From: CADEFX01 sp963840425
GTDB lineage: Bacteria; Pseudomonadota; Alphaproteobacteria; Rhizobiales; Hyphomicrobiaceae
Length of the DNA: 64,000 nucleotides
NCBI GenBank assembly: GCA_963840425.1
Contig: CAWIYZ010000002.1
Coordinates: 62,001 to 126,000 of the forward strand
Reading direction: 5' to 3'
Below, piece by piece: positions 36,810-46,567 of the stretch; the stretch's first letter is position 1; every line of letters begins with the position of its first letter. A program made the translations under genes and the position numbers. Below the pieces are notes generated by a model that was not told where the DNA came from, searched no databases, and saw only the letters and a program-made list of their open reading frames with translations.

Positions 36810-37819
36810 ATGCAGGATGGCATTCTAATCTGGGGGGCGGGTGCCATTGGCGGCACGCTCGGGGCCTTTCTTCTTCGCGCCGGCCAAGATGTAACGTTTG
36901 TCGATGTTGTGCCTGAGCACGTTACAGTCATTCGCAGCGAGGGGTTGCACATCGAGGGACCGATCGACACGTTCACGGTGAAAGCGAAGGCTTCTACCTC
37001 GAGAGATCGAGGGCACGTGGCAGCGCGTCTTCCTCGCCGTCAAATCCCAGCACACAGTGGATGCCATCCTGGCAATCAAGCCGCGTCTCGCAGACGATGG
37101 CTACGTTCTGTCACTTCAGAATGGGCTTTGCGAGCTCATTATCCAGGAACATGTAGGCCGCAAAAGAACGATCGGCGCGTTTATCAACTATGGTTCGGAC
37201 TGGCTCGAACCCGGGAAGATTCTTACAGTAATCCAGGCGCGTTCGTGATCGGCGAGCTGGATGGCGCGATCACACCGCGCTGCGGCAGCTGCATGACGTG
37301 GTGCGCGTGTTCGAGCCGAACGCGATCATGGCTGAGAACATCTGGTCGTATCTCTGGGGCAAACTCGCTTACGCATCGTTCCTGTTCGCGCAAGCATTGG
37401 GGCAGGCCTCCATCGCCGACTGCCTTGCGCGGCCCGAACTGCTGCCCGTCTGGCGATCACTTGGCGCTGAGACCCTGCGCGTGGCGCAGGCGGAGGGGGT
37501 TGATGCGCTCGGCTTCAATGGCTTCGATCCGCAGGCCTTCTTGCCCGGCGCGACCGAGCAGGCTGCGCGGGCCAGCGTCGATGCAATGGTGGCCTTCAAC
37601 AGGCCGAATCCGAAAAGCCATTCGGGGATTTGGCGCGATCTTGCGGTTCGCAAGCGCCGCACGGAGGTGGATGCTCAGATCGCGCCCATTGCTGCAATCG
37701 GCGAAAGGCATGGACTCAAATGCCCGACCATTCGGCGGCTCGTCGAGCTGATCCACGAAATCGAAGATGGCAAGAGGCCGATGCGGGATGAAAACCTGCT
37801 CGAGCTCTTGGGTACGTGA
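36810..37819 (+). CDS. ketopantoate reductase (PanE/ApbA) family protein (several frameshifts)
   Basis: This is an NAD(P)-dependent reductase of about 330 residues. The ATG at 36810 gives MQDGILIWGAGAIGGTLGAFLLRAGQDVTFVD, the glycine-rich GxGxxG fold. After slips near 36985 and 37010 it continues FLAVKSQHTVDAILAIKP and LSLQNGLCELIIQEHVGRKRTIGAFINYGSDW. Slips near 37225 and 37290 lead to NPGAFVIGELDG and the unbroken C-terminal domain from FEPNAIMAENIWSYLWGKLAYASFLFAQALG to the end. NGLCE and the AENIWSYLWGKL helix with its Lys are catalytic-domain features. Divergent from the polyamine-type operon, it may act on the same compound. True ketopantoate reduction is not certain. Confidence 0.83.
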
Positions 37820-38320
37820 AGGGCCTGACCCGAGGCGACAACGGCGTCCCGCATCTCGTTGCCGATGAAGCGGGCCAGGCAATGCCCTCAGCGTAGCCGA
37901 TCGCCTCGCACGCATCATCGGAGGTCAGATGTTGATTTTTCTGCGGTCTCGCGCCGGTTGCTATTTCATCACTGCGCATACAAGCCGGTGTCGCTAGGTC
38001 GTGAATTCACAACATAGCTTCGATCAGGACGGGTGCTAGCAAGTCTCGGTCGCAACATACCGATGGGTTCGGTCTTCCCCTAGGATCGGACGTTGGCCGA
38101 TCGCAATGTCTAGAATCCCCAAGCGGACGTGATGCCCATCATTTCATCATCGGTATGCAGGCTCGACGTCCATCGGACAAGCGATTAGGCATGAAGGCCG
38201 AGGTGGAGATCGCGGGATATCTTTTTATTTGCTCTCGCAGCATCCACCCTCGGATCACTCGAAGCGTTCTCCGCGACTATACTCTCGCCAGAGGTGGCGG
38301 TTCGTGAAAGCGGTAAAAAT
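37820..38320. other. 500-base gap without a recognisable gene
   Basis: The stretch between the ketopantoate-reductase-like gene and the M20 hydrolase has lower GC content than its neighbours and no open frame that resembles a known family on either strand. It may contain the promoter of the M20 gene. I see no inverted repeats long enough to report. Confidence 0.5.
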
Positions 38321-39669
38321 ATGACACAGACATTGGTTCCCGCTCCGTCCGAGGTGCTTAGCGCCGTAATGTCCCAGAAGCAAGACGTTGCTGCGCTCTT
38401 CGATGAGCTGCGGGCTGGCAGCCGCGATGGCGATGGTGTGACCCGCGATACCTACGGGCCGGGCGAGGAGTTTGCACACCGGCTGATCGCAACGCGCGCC
38501 GAAGCCATGGGGCTCGAGATGCGCCGCGATCACGCGGCCAACCTTTTCACGACGTTGCCGGGCGCAGACCGGCATGCGCCGTGCCTGATGACGGGATCGC
38601 ATCTCAACTCCGTGGGCAATGGCGGCAACTTCGACGGCGCGGCCGGCGTCATCGCCGGACTTGTCGCTATCACGAGCCTGCAACGACTCGGACTGCAGCC
38701 GCGCTGCGACGTCACGACAGCGGCAATCCGAGCGGAGGAAAGCGTCTGGTTCCAGGTCTCTTATATCGGCAGCCGATCGGCCTTCGGGGTTCTCCCGGCG
38801 GGCGCGCTGGATGCCAAGCGAGTCGATACGGGCCGCGCCCTTGCCGACCACATGGCCGAATGTGGGGCTGTCATCGACGATGTGCGTGCGGGCAAAGCGA
38901 GCCTTGATGCAAGGACCATCAGGGCATTCGTCGAGCTGCACATCGAGCAAGCCCCGCAACTGATCGAGGCGGGTATTCCCGTTGCGGTTGGCACAGGGGT
39001 TCCTGGCAATTTTCGTTACCCGCAGGTGAGGATCGTCGGCGAATATGCGCACGTCGGTCTCCCCAGGCGGTTTCGGCACGACGCGGTGCTTGCGGCAAGC
39101 GAGTTCGCGATCGGCCTCGACGAGATCTGGAAGAGCAACGACGCGTCAGGCCGGCCTATGGCGTTCACCATCGGCCGCTTCCACACGGATCCGACGGAAC
39201 ACGCGCTGACCAAGGTGGCGGGCGAGATGGTGCTGAGCCTGGATGTACGCGCCTACGACAAGACGCATCTCGTTGAGCTCGAAGCCGCTGTTTTGAACCT
39301 CGCGAGCGATATCGGCAAAACGGCAAGGCGTCCGGTTCGAGTTCGGAGCGCGCACGTCCGCCGACGTGGCGCCCTCGCACCCTGAGGTCTTCGCCAAACT
39401 GGCAACAGTCCGCCAGGGTACTCGGCATTCCGACTATGCCGCTCGCAAGTCCGGCCTCCCACGACACCGCCACGTTCACGGTCGCCGGCGTCCCGTCCGC
39501 CATGCTGTTCGTGCGCAACGCCAACGGCAGCCACAATCCGCGTGAGGCTATGGAGATCGACGACTTCCTGCAGGCAGCCGCCGTGCTCACGCACTGGCTT
39601 GCGGTAGAGGCGACATCGCAAACCGTTCCGCCGATCCTGGTCCCCACCAGCCCGGCATCGCCTCGTTGA
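38321..39669 (+). CDS. Zn-dependent M20 amidohydrolase (hydantoinase/carbamoylase type, two frameshifts)
   Basis: This enzyme resembles N-carbamoyl-L-amino-acid hydrolase and allantoate amidohydrolase. It starts MTQTLVPAPSEVLSAVMSQK at 38321. Metal-site motifs are LMTGSHLNSVGNGGNFDGAAGV, IRAEESVWFQVSYIGSR and FVELHIEQAPQLIEAG. The usual HxD at the first motif reads HLN here, so the Asp that supports the metal-bound water is Asn, which could be an error. Slips near 39340 and 39425 lead to FGARTSADVAPSHPEVFAKLAT, SHDTATFTVAGVPSAMLFVRN and GSHNPREAMEIDDFLQAAAVL, the conserved end. The gene stands alone. Confidence 0.85.
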
Positions 39670-39786
39670 TGAGAACGTAGATGATGCCAGGACTGCCGGG
39701 CGGCCGCGCCATTGTCTCCCTCTGTCGGATCGGACAGATGGTAGTCGGCACATTGGGTGCATTGGCGTCCAGCTCACCAGGTGCAA

Positions 39787-40036
39787 TGCGTAACTCCTCT
39801 TGCGCTGGGAGCTGCCCTTTGGGGGTGAGCTTGTCGATGATCTCCGCCAGCAAGCGCGCCAGTTGTGACAGAAGATCCTGGCAGCCCGGTGTCGTTGGCG
39901 AGCTCCTCCACTTATTCAGGACCAATCGCCAGCTGCAGTTGATCAGGGCTGATGGCTTGTTGGTGCCGGTCCCGATCCAAGATCTGATGAGATCCTCAAG
40001 ACCATCGCGTCGAAATTGTTCGACCAACGCGCCCAT
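39787..40036 (-). CDS. YidB/DUF937 family protein (frameshifts and an in-frame TAA)
   Basis: The start MGALVEQFRRDGLEDLIRSWIGTGTNKP at 40036 is characteristic of YidB. In a neighbouring frame the next part reads ISPDQLQLAIGPE, then TAA where the family has Gln, then VEELANDTGLP, and the first frame resumes DLLSQLARLLAEIIDKLTPKGQLPAQEEL. Two slips and one C-to-T nonsense change therefore separate it from an intact gene. The family is a cytoplasmic homeodomain-like fold of unknown function. The true 3' end cannot be placed because the frame stays open towards the M20 gene. Confidence 0.7.
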
Positions 40037-40276
40037 TCACTCCTCCTCTTGCGGTGATTGTGGGCGCTGATTGCGCTTGGTGGTCTCTTCCTCGCTGTCC
40101 TGCCGACTAGCTAGCGCCCTCGATACCGGCAAGCTCAGCAGCGCCACAATAGGAGAGAGCGCGCAGGCGTTACATGATAACTGGCCAGGATTGGTTTCGC
40201 CCCCGCTTCAACGTGCGATTCTTGGGCCTTTTCGTGGGCGCATCAACGCGACCGGCGCGCAATGTGTTGATTTCAT

Positions 40277-40353
40277 TGGTCGGGGCAGCAGGATTCGAAC
40301 CTGCGGCCCCCTGCTCCCAAAGCAGGTGCTCTACCAGGCTGAGCTATGCCCCG
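40277..40353 (-). tRNA. tRNA-Pro (anticodon TGG)
   Basis: On the minus strand the acceptor CGGGGCA pairs with TGCCCCG. The D arm is GCTCAGCCTGGTAGAGC, the anticodon loop TTTGGGA gives TGG and the T arm has GGTTCGAATCC. Discriminator A and an encoded CCA end at 40277. The gene is 77 bases long and complete. Confidence 0.97.
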
Positions 40354-40543
40354 ACGTCAACATGCATAGGCCCGCCCCGGCCGCGGGCCCGAAGGCGCGG
40401 GTTATAGCAGCCCTGTGCTGATTTTTCCAATGACCGTGAATGGCCTCGCCATGTGCGGAGTTGCTTCCCCGAAAACCAGCCCGCCCCGGGCTGCAGGCCC
40501 AGGGCGGGAGTAAATTTTTCTCGTGACGGACCCGGGCGCCAGC

Positions 40544-42232
40544 CTACTTGTCCAGCCACATGGTGTCCATGCGCACCACATCGTAGATGCCGAAGTAATC
40601 CTTGGGGTTGTGGCCCTTCACGTAATTGTACCAGCCATCGTTGATCTTCTCCCAAGACATCGGCAACACGGGCGGGTCTTGCTCCATGATGTCCTCTGCC
40701 TTGCGGATCAATGCAAGGCGCTTGGCGGCATCGACCTCGCGATCGATCTGCGGGAGCAGCTCGTTGAAAGCCGCGTTATCCCACGACGAGTAGTTCTGGG
40801 GACCATCCTTGCGGTACCAGGCATTGAAGTAGTCGGAGGGATCGAGCAGCGTCGATACGATCGCGCCGATGGCAAGATCGTAGTTTCCGGTCTTGATATC
40901 ATCGAACCACACCGACTCGACGACCGTGCGCAGCTTGCACTCGACATTCAGCGTCTGTTGCAGCATGGCCTGAATCGCCTGCGACCAGAGCCTGAAGGAC
41001 GCAACTTCACGCACGAGGTAGTCGAGCCCTTTGATGCCGTTCGCGTGGCCAGCTGCTGCCATCAGGGCGCGCGCCTCCTTGACGGCGGCGGTGGGATCGG
41101 CCTGATAGCCGAGGCGCTTCTCAAGCTCCGCTTTTGGCGTTGCAAACTCCGAGAACGGGTAGATGAAACCACCCACCATCATGGGCGCCACGTCCTTGAC
41201 CACGTCGACCAGGACAGCCTTGTCGAGGACTAGATGGAAGGCGCGGCGCACGCGTGGATCGTCCATGGGCTTCTTCTTGTTGTTCATCCATGTGCCCTGG
41301 ATGACGCTCTGGTAGAAATCGGTTCCGTTCATGCCCTGCGTAGCTTTGACCTTCCGCAGCGATCCTGGATCCAGCAATCGCGCGTAGTCGGTGCGGCCTG
41401 ACAGAAGTCCCGACCCGAGCTCAGGCGAGAATGGCAGGGCGTGGTAGAACTCGATGCCGTCGAGGTACGGCAGGCCCTTGTTCCAGTAGTCCTTGTTCTT
41501 CTCCATGACCCAGACTTCGTTCTCGACGCGACGCTGGCTCTTGTAGGGACCGGTGCCGGGAAAAGTGACGACACGGCGCAGATTGTAACCGTTGTCCTCG
41601 AGGGTCTTCTTGCGCACGATCACGTTCCAGCCGCTGGCGATCGCGGCCATGATGAAAGCAGGGGGACGCGGCTCGGACAGCTTGAACTGTACCGTGTGCT
41701 TGTCGGGAGCCGTGATCTCGCTGACTGAACTGAACAGGGTGCTGCGCGGGATGCTGATGCCTGACGGTGGCTTGATGATGCGGTCGAACGTGGCCTTCAC
41801 GTCCTCGGACGTGAACTCCGCGCCGTCGTGGAAGAGAACGTCCTTGCGCAGGAGGAACGTGTAAGTCTTGCCGTCCTTGGCGATCTCCCAGCTGTGTGCG
41901 AGATCGGGGATGATGGTCTGGCCGCTGTCGCGCGGATCGCGCCGGATCAGATTGTCGAACATACATCCCTGTGATCCGAGGCTGTTGATTGTGCCGGACT
42001 GATGCACGTCGAAGTGCGGTGCGCGCGAAGTGATGCCGTAGCGCAGGACACCGCCCGACTTAGCGTTAGGCTCGGCCGCCTTGAGCTGGAATTTCGTGCC
42101 GTCGTACTCGTTCGGAATAGCCGCAAGCGCCCGCCAGGACGAGAAGCCGTAGAGACCGGCCATGGCGCCGGCCGTGCCTTTGAGTACGTCTCGGCGGGTC
42201 CATGGCCGCCGCTTCGAGTGCGGGTCGCGCAT
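40544..42232 (-). CDS. dipeptide-type ABC transporter substrate-binding protein, Tat-exported
   Basis: This is a family 5 solute-binding protein of 562 residues. The ATG at 42232 follows AGGAGGAAACGAAT and gives MRDPHSKRRPWTRRDVLKGTAGAMAG, a Tat signal (TRRDVLK). The family region is DNLIRRDPRDSGQTIIPDLAHSWEIAKDGKTYTFLLRKDVLFHDGAEFTSEDV. Later blocks are VTFPGTGPYKSQRRVENEVWVMEKNKDYW and the C-terminal LPMSWEKINDGWYNYVKGHNP. A longer frame to 42328 is not needed. The two ATPase genes start divergently 115 bases away. The ligand is likely a peptide or a similar compound. Confidence 0.93.
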   Translation of the reverse strand: MRDPHSKRRPWTRRDVLKGTAGAMAGLYGFSSWRALAAIPNEYDGTKFQLKAAEPNAKSGGVLRYGITSRAPHFDVHQSGTINSLGSQGCMFDNLIRRDPRDSGQTIIPDLAHSWEIAKDGKTYTFLLRKDVLFHDGAEFTSEDVKATFDRIIKPPSGISIPRSTLFSSVSEITAPDKHTVQFKLSEPRPPAFIMAAIASGWNVIVRKKTLEDNGYNLRRVVTFPGTGPYKSQRRVENEVWVMEKNKDYWNKGLPYLDGIEFYHALPFSPELGSGLLSGRTDYARLLDPGSLRKVKATQGMNGTDFYQSVIQGTWMNNKKKPMDDPRVRRAFHLVLDKAVLVDVVKDVAPMMVGGFIYPFSEFATPKAELEKRLGYQADPTAAVKEARALMAAAGHANGIKGLDYLVREVASFRLWSQAIQAMLQQTLNVECKLRTVVESVWFDDIKTGNYDLAIGAIVSTLLDPSDYFNAWYRKDGPQNYSSWDNAAFNELLPQIDREVDAAKRLALIRKAEDIMEQDPPVLPMSWEKINDGWYNYVKGHNPKDYFGIYDVVRMDTMWLDK

Positions 42233-42346
42233 ATTCGTTTCCTCCTGCTTTGGGCCTTTTCTATACCGTGCCCTATGTGCTCTGATGGTTCGCCCATCCC
42301 GTTGGTGGGCCAAGAAATAACACATCAAGGTCTAGGGAGCCACTTC

Positions 42347-43408
42347 TTGAATCACGCGGTCGCCCACGGAATTGACGTATCGGGCTCAGGTTCGACGCAT
42401 CAGCAATCGCTTCTCGAGATCGAAAATCTACAAACGCACTTCTTCACTCCGGACGGTGTCGTACGCGCCGTGGACGGGGTTTCCTATTGCGTGCGCAGCG
42501 GGGAGACGCTCGGAGTGGTGGGCGAATTGGGGTGCGGCAAGAGCGTGACCGCACTGTCGATCCTGCGGTTGGTCGCCAACCCACCGGGACGCATCGTCGA
42601 TGGTGCAATCCGCTTCGAGGGCAGCAACCTGCTCGATCTGTCGGAGCCCGAGATGGAGGCCATCAGGGGCAATCACATCTCCATGATCTTCCAAGAGCCG
42701 ATGACGTCGCTCAATCCGCTGTACACGGTGGGCAAGCAGATCGGCGAGTCGATCGCGGTCCACCAGGGCCTGTCGCGGCGCGACGCCATGGACAAGGCCG
42801 TGGAGATGCTGCGCCGGGTCAAGATGCCGGAGCCCGAGCGTCGCGCCCACGCCTATCCGCATCAGATGTCGGGCGGCATGCGACAGCGTGTGATGATCGC
42901 CATGGCGCTGTCGTGCAATCCCAAATTACTGATCGCCGATGAGCCGACGACCGCGCTCGACGTCACCATTCAGGCGCAGATCCTCGATCTCATGCGTGAG
43001 CTGCAGGACACGCTCGGCATGGCCATTATCTTCATCACGCATGACATGGGCGTGGTGGCCGAGAACGCCGACCGGGTAGTGGTAATGTACGCCGGACGGA
43101 AGGTGGAAGAGGCGCCGGTCGATGACCTGTTCGAGCAGCCTGGCCACCCCTACACGAAAGGGTTGCTGGGCTCCATCCCGCATCTGGATGTTGCGGCGCT
43201 TACCGACACGCGCCGGGCGCGGTTGAACGAGATCAAGGGCATGGTCCCTTCGCTGGCTAAGCTGCCCAAGGGCTGCACGTTCGCGCCTCGCTGCGCCATG
43301 GCTACCGACGAGTGCCGAGCAGCCTATCCGCCGCTGAAGGAGCATCGCCCGGGGCATTGGGTCGCTTGCTGGAACGCCGAGCGTTTGCTCAGAGGCGCGG
43401 CGGTATGA
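42347..43408 (+). CDS. dipeptide-type ABC transporter ATP-binding protein (DppD/OppD-like)
   Basis: This is an ATPase of about 353 residues. A TTG at 42347 preceded by AGGGAG is the best-supported start; an ATG at 42275 in frame has no ribosome binding site. LLEIENLQTHFFTPDGVVRAVDGVSY opens the domain. Walker A is GELGCGKSVTA, where most relatives have GESGCGKS, so Ser is Leu here. The signature is MSGGMRQRVMIAMAL, Walker B LLIADEPTTALD and the switch FITHDMGVVAE. The C-terminal oligopeptide-transporter motif with Cys residues (KGCTFAPRCAMATDEC) probably holds an iron-sulfur cluster. The stop overlaps the next start (ATGA). Confidence 0.92.
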   Translation: MNHAVAHGIDVSGSGSTHQQSLLEIENLQTHFFTPDGVVRAVDGVSYCVRSGETLGVVGELGCGKSVTALSILRLVANPPGRIVDGAIRFEGSNLLDLSEPEMEAIRGNHISMIFQEPMTSLNPLYTVGKQIGESIAVHQGLSRRDAMDKAVEMLRRVKMPEPERRAHAYPHQMSGGMRQRVMIAMALSCNPKLLIADEPTTALDVTIQAQILDLMRELQDTLGMAIIFITHDMGVVAENADRVVVMYAGRKVEEAPVDDLFEQPGHPYTKGLLGSIPHLDVAALTDTRRARLNEIKGMVPSLAKLPKGCTFAPRCAMATDECRAAYPPLKEHRPGHWVACWNAERLLRGAAV

Positions 43409-44454
43409 ACACGCAGGTCCCGACGCACAACGGTGCCGACGTCGGCACACCTCCGCTGCTCGAGGTGCAGGATCTCAAGAAGCACTTTCCGATCACCAAG
43501 GGATTCTTCTCCCGCACCTCCGGTCAAGTCTACGCGGTCGACGGCGTCTCATTCCACATCAAGCGCGGCGAGACCCTCGGGCTCGTCGGCGAGAGCGGCT
43601 GCGGGAAGTCGACGGTGGGCCGGACCCTGCTCAAGCTTCTCGAGCCGACTGCGGGCAAGGTGCGCGTGCGCGGCCAGGACATCACGGATCTCAATGCGGC
43701 TGAAATGCTGCCCTACCGGCGGCAGATGCAGATGATCTATCAGGATCCGTATGCCTCGCTCAATCCGCGCATGTCGGCCGGCGAGATCGTGGGCGAGCCG
43801 CTGATCATCCACGGCGTGGCCGCGCGCAAGGAGCGCAAAGAGCGCGTGGCGAGCTTGTTCGAGAGGGTGGGTCTACGCGCCGAGCTCATGAATTCGTTTC
43901 CGCACGAGTTCTCTGGCGGGCAGCGCCAGCGTATCGGCATTGCGCGTGCTCTGGCGTTGAGCCCGGAGCTAATCGTGGGTGATGAGCCGGTGTCGGCGCT
44001 GGACGTGTCGATCCAGGCCCAGATCATCAATCTCATGATGGACCTGCAGGACGAATTCAAGTTGTCGTATCTCTTCGTCGCGCACGATCTGGCGGTCGTC
44101 GAGCACATCAGCCACCGTGTGGCGGTGATGTATCTCGGGCGCATTGTGGAGATGACAGACAAGACGACCTTGTTCGAGATGCCGTTGCATCCTTATACGG
44201 AGGCGCTGCTCTCGGCCGTGCCGATCCCGTCGTCACGCGCGCGTACCCGCAAGCGCATCATTGTCAAGGGTGACGTGCCGAGCCCGATCAATCCGCCGCC
44301 CGGCTGCCACTTCCATGCCCGCTGTCCCTACGCAATGGCGCGCTGCAGGCATGAGGTTCCAGCCCTGCGCGAGGTCGTGGCCGGACACTGGACGGCGTGC
44401 CATCTGCACGACGCCGGCGTGACGTTTCCGCTGGCGACGGCGACCACGCAGTAA
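43405..44454 (+). CDS. dipeptide-type ABC transporter ATP-binding protein (DppF/OppF-like)
   Basis: This is an ATPase of 349 residues starting MNTQVPTHNGADVGTPPLLEVQDLKKHFPITKGFFSR at 43405. Walker A is GESGCGKSTVGRTLLKL, the Q-loop MIYQDPYASLNPRMSAG, the signature FSGGQRQRIGIARAL, Walker B LIVGDEPVSALDVSIQ and the switch FVAHDLAVVEHI. The C-terminal Cys motif PPGCHFHARCPYAMARC matches its partner. It is translationally coupled to the DppD-like gene. It converges on the permease pair, which ends ten bases beyond its stop. Confidence 0.93.
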   Translation: MNTQVPTHNGADVGTPPLLEVQDLKKHFPITKGFFSRTSGQVYAVDGVSFHIKRGETLGLVGESGCGKSTVGRTLLKLLEPTAGKVRVRGQDITDLNAAEMLPYRRQMQMIYQDPYASLNPRMSAGEIVGEPLIIHGVAARKERKERVASLFERVGLRAELMNSFPHEFSGGQRQRIGIARALALSPELIVGDEPVSALDVSIQAQIINLMMDLQDEFKLSYLFVAHDLAVVEHISHRVAVMYLGRIVEMTDKTTLFEMPLHPYTEALLSAVPIPSSRARTRKRIIVKGDVPSPINPPPGCHFHARCPYAMARCRHEVPALREVVAGHWTACHLHDAGVTFPLATATTQ

Positions 44455-44464
44455 TTGGATGATT

Positions 44465-45373
44465 TCAGACTGCTCCGCGCAAGCGCGGGTCGAGCATATC
44501 GCGGATGCCGTCGCCCAGCAGGTTGAACGCCAGCACAGTGATGGTGATGGCGAGGCCCGGGAATAGCACCAGCCACCACGGCGGGACCAGCCCGGAGTTC
44601 AGGGCATCAGACAGCATGTTGCCCCATGTCGGCGTCGGCGGCGGGATGCCGACACCGAGGAAGCCGAGCGAGGCCTCGATGACGATCGCAACACCCAGGT
44701 GGGCGGTGGCCAGGATCAGATAGGGGGCGATGCACTGCGGCAGAATGTGCCGGAACATCAGGCGCATGTTCGAGGCGCCCAGACCGCGCGCGGCCTCCAC
44801 AAACGGCATCTCCTTGAGCGAGAGCACCACTGCGCGGATGACGCGGCCTCCAAATGGAATACGTGTGATGGCAATGGCTACGATCACTGTGCCGGTGCCG
44901 GCCCCCAGCGCCATGGCTATAGCCATGGCGAGGATCAGATCCGGGAATGACTGCATGAACTCGATAACGCGCTGGCTAGCGATGTCGAAGCGACCGCCGA
45001 AGAACCCGCACGCCAGGCCCCACAAGGCCCCCAGCGTGGTGCCGAACAAGACGGCACAGGCTGCGACGGTGAGCGATGCTCGGCTGCCATGGATGACCCG
45101 GCTCAGAGTATCGCGACCGATCTGGTCGGTACCGAAATAGTTTTGTCCGCTGGGCGGTTTCGTCATGCGCCTGAAATCGGATTTCAGCGGTTCGTGCGGC
45201 GCCAGAACCGGAGCGGCTACAGCCATGAACACGATCGCGGCTGCGACACATCCCCAAAAGGCGGAAAGCGGCGATCGGCGCGCGAACGTCCGCAAGGCCC
45301 GGCCGATACGCCTCAGCAACGTCGGCTCGGCGGCTCGCGATGGAAAGGTCGCATCGGACTCGATTACGCTCAT
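44465..45373 (-). CDS. dipeptide-type ABC transporter permease (DppC-like)
   Basis: This is a permease of 302 residues. The start MSVIESDATFPSRAAEPTLLRRIGRALRTFARRSPLSAFWG at 45373 overlaps the DppB stop (ATGA). FGTDQIGRDTLSRVIHGSRASL is the conserved DppC periplasmic block. The coupling loop is FVEAARGLGASNMRLMFRHILPQCIAPYLILA. ASLGFLGVGIPPPTPTWGNML and LLGDGIRDMLDPRLRG close the protein as in the family. A longer frame to 46042 lies across the DppB gene and is rejected. Confidence 0.94.
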   Translation of the reverse strand: MSVIESDATFPSRAAEPTLLRRIGRALRTFARRSPLSAFWGCVAAAIVFMAVAAPVLAPHEPLKSDFRRMTKPPSGQNYFGTDQIGRDTLSRVIHGSRASLTVAACAVLFGTTLGALWGLACGFFGGRFDIASQRVIEFMQSFPDLILAMAIAMALGAGTGTVIVAIAITRIPFGGRVIRAVVLSLKEMPFVEAARGLGASNMRLMFRHILPQCIAPYLILATAHLGVAIVIEASLGFLGVGIPPPTPTWGNMLSDALNSGLVPPWWLVLFPGLAITITVLAFNLLGDGIRDMLDPRLRGAV

Positions 45374-46326
45374 TGGTATCGGATCCTCGGGTCGAGCCAA
45401 GCGATGACGATGTCGACGAAGATATTCAGCGCGACGAACACAACGGCATAGAGGAAAACGAGATTCTGCATAACGAACACGTCGCGCTCGCTGACTGCGA
45501 TGAACATCGCGTAGCCGAGCCCAGGAGTGCCGAAGGCGCGCTCGACCGGGATCGATCCCGCGAGCACGAACCCGAGTAGGATGCCTGACAGTGTGATGAC
45601 CGGCAGCAGCGCGTTTGGCAGAGCGTGGAGGGCGATGACGAGCCGGCCGCTCAGACCCTTGGCGCGGGCCGTGCGTATATAATCCTCGCGAATGACTTCG
45701 AGCAGGCTGGAACGAGCCATGCGTGCCACGTAGGCGGCTTGGCCAAGCCCCAACACAATGGCCGGCCCAATGACGATCTGCAGGTTGGCCCAGGGATCCG
45801 CGAGCAGCGATGCTCCCGTTAGCGGGGCCCGATATCCGAACCAGAACAGCAGGGCCAGCACAATCAGCATGCCGAGCCAGAAGCCTGGAATCGCCAGGAA
45901 CAGGATGCTCATCAACCGGACAGTGTTGTCGCTCAGGCTGTTCGGCCGGAGTGCGCTGACGATAGCCACCGGTATGCCTACGAGCCAGGACAGCATGACC
46001 GAGAGGATGCCGATTTCTGCCGTCAGGGGCCCGCGCCGCCAAATCATCTCGGCGACGCTCTCGGAGCGAAAGAATGACCGCCCGAATTCGCCCCGGATGA
46101 TGTCTTTCACCCAGTTCAGGTATTGGACCACAAGCGGGTCGCTCAAGCCGAGTTCCGCCATGTAGTGGGCGCGCTCTTTGTCAGTGAGCTTGGTAAAGCC
46201 CTCTGGACCGAAGATGGCAACCAGAGGGTCTCCGGGCAAAATGCGCATCACCACGAACACGACGATCGAAACGCCGACGACGGTAAAGGCCCCGAAGGCC
46301 AAGCGGCGTGCAATGTAGCTCAGCAT
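45370..46326 (-). CDS. dipeptide-type ABC transporter permease (DppB-like)
   Basis: This is a permease of 318 residues starting MLSYIARRLAFGAFTVVGVSIVVFVVMRILPGDP at 46326, the typical DppB opening (R-R-L, then PGDP). LGLSDPLVVQYLNWVKDIIRGEFGRSF is the periplasmic block, and the coupling loop is YIRTARAKGLSGRLVIALHALPNALLPVI. It and DppC form one minus-strand pair. The binding protein lies separately downstream on the minus strand and the ATPases on the plus strand between them. The 241 bases upstream to the NepR-like gene show no gene. Confidence 0.94.
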   Translation of the reverse strand: MLSYIARRLAFGAFTVVGVSIVVFVVMRILPGDPLVAIFGPEGFTKLTDKERAHYMAELGLSDPLVVQYLNWVKDIIRGEFGRSFFRSESVAEMIWRRGPLTAEIGILSVMLSWLVGIPVAIVSALRPNSLSDNTVRLMSILFLAIPGFWLGMLIVLALLFWFGYRAPLTGASLLADPWANLQIVIGPAIVLGLGQAAYVARMARSSLLEVIREDYIRTARAKGLSGRLVIALHALPNALLPVITLSGILLGFVLAGSIPVERAFGTPGLGYAMFIAVSERDVFVMQNLVFLYAVVFVALNIFVDIVIAWLDPRIRYQ

Positions 46327-46567
46327 GTGTGACGGAGACCGGAGCCCAGCGACTTGGATGTCGTCCCGAGGTTGAGTGGCGTACCACTGCAGTGTCAAGA
46401 ACTTCATTGCCGGCAGGATGCGGCGGGAGCATCGACGTGGCGGTGCGACGATGCTTTGGATGCGGGAAAGGGCGCCCAGACGGCCGCCCCTCGGCCGTTC
46501 AAGGCAGGGGATCCTCTCGAGTGACGTACTCAAGCTTGACGGCAATCGCCGAGGTTCCGACGGAGTT

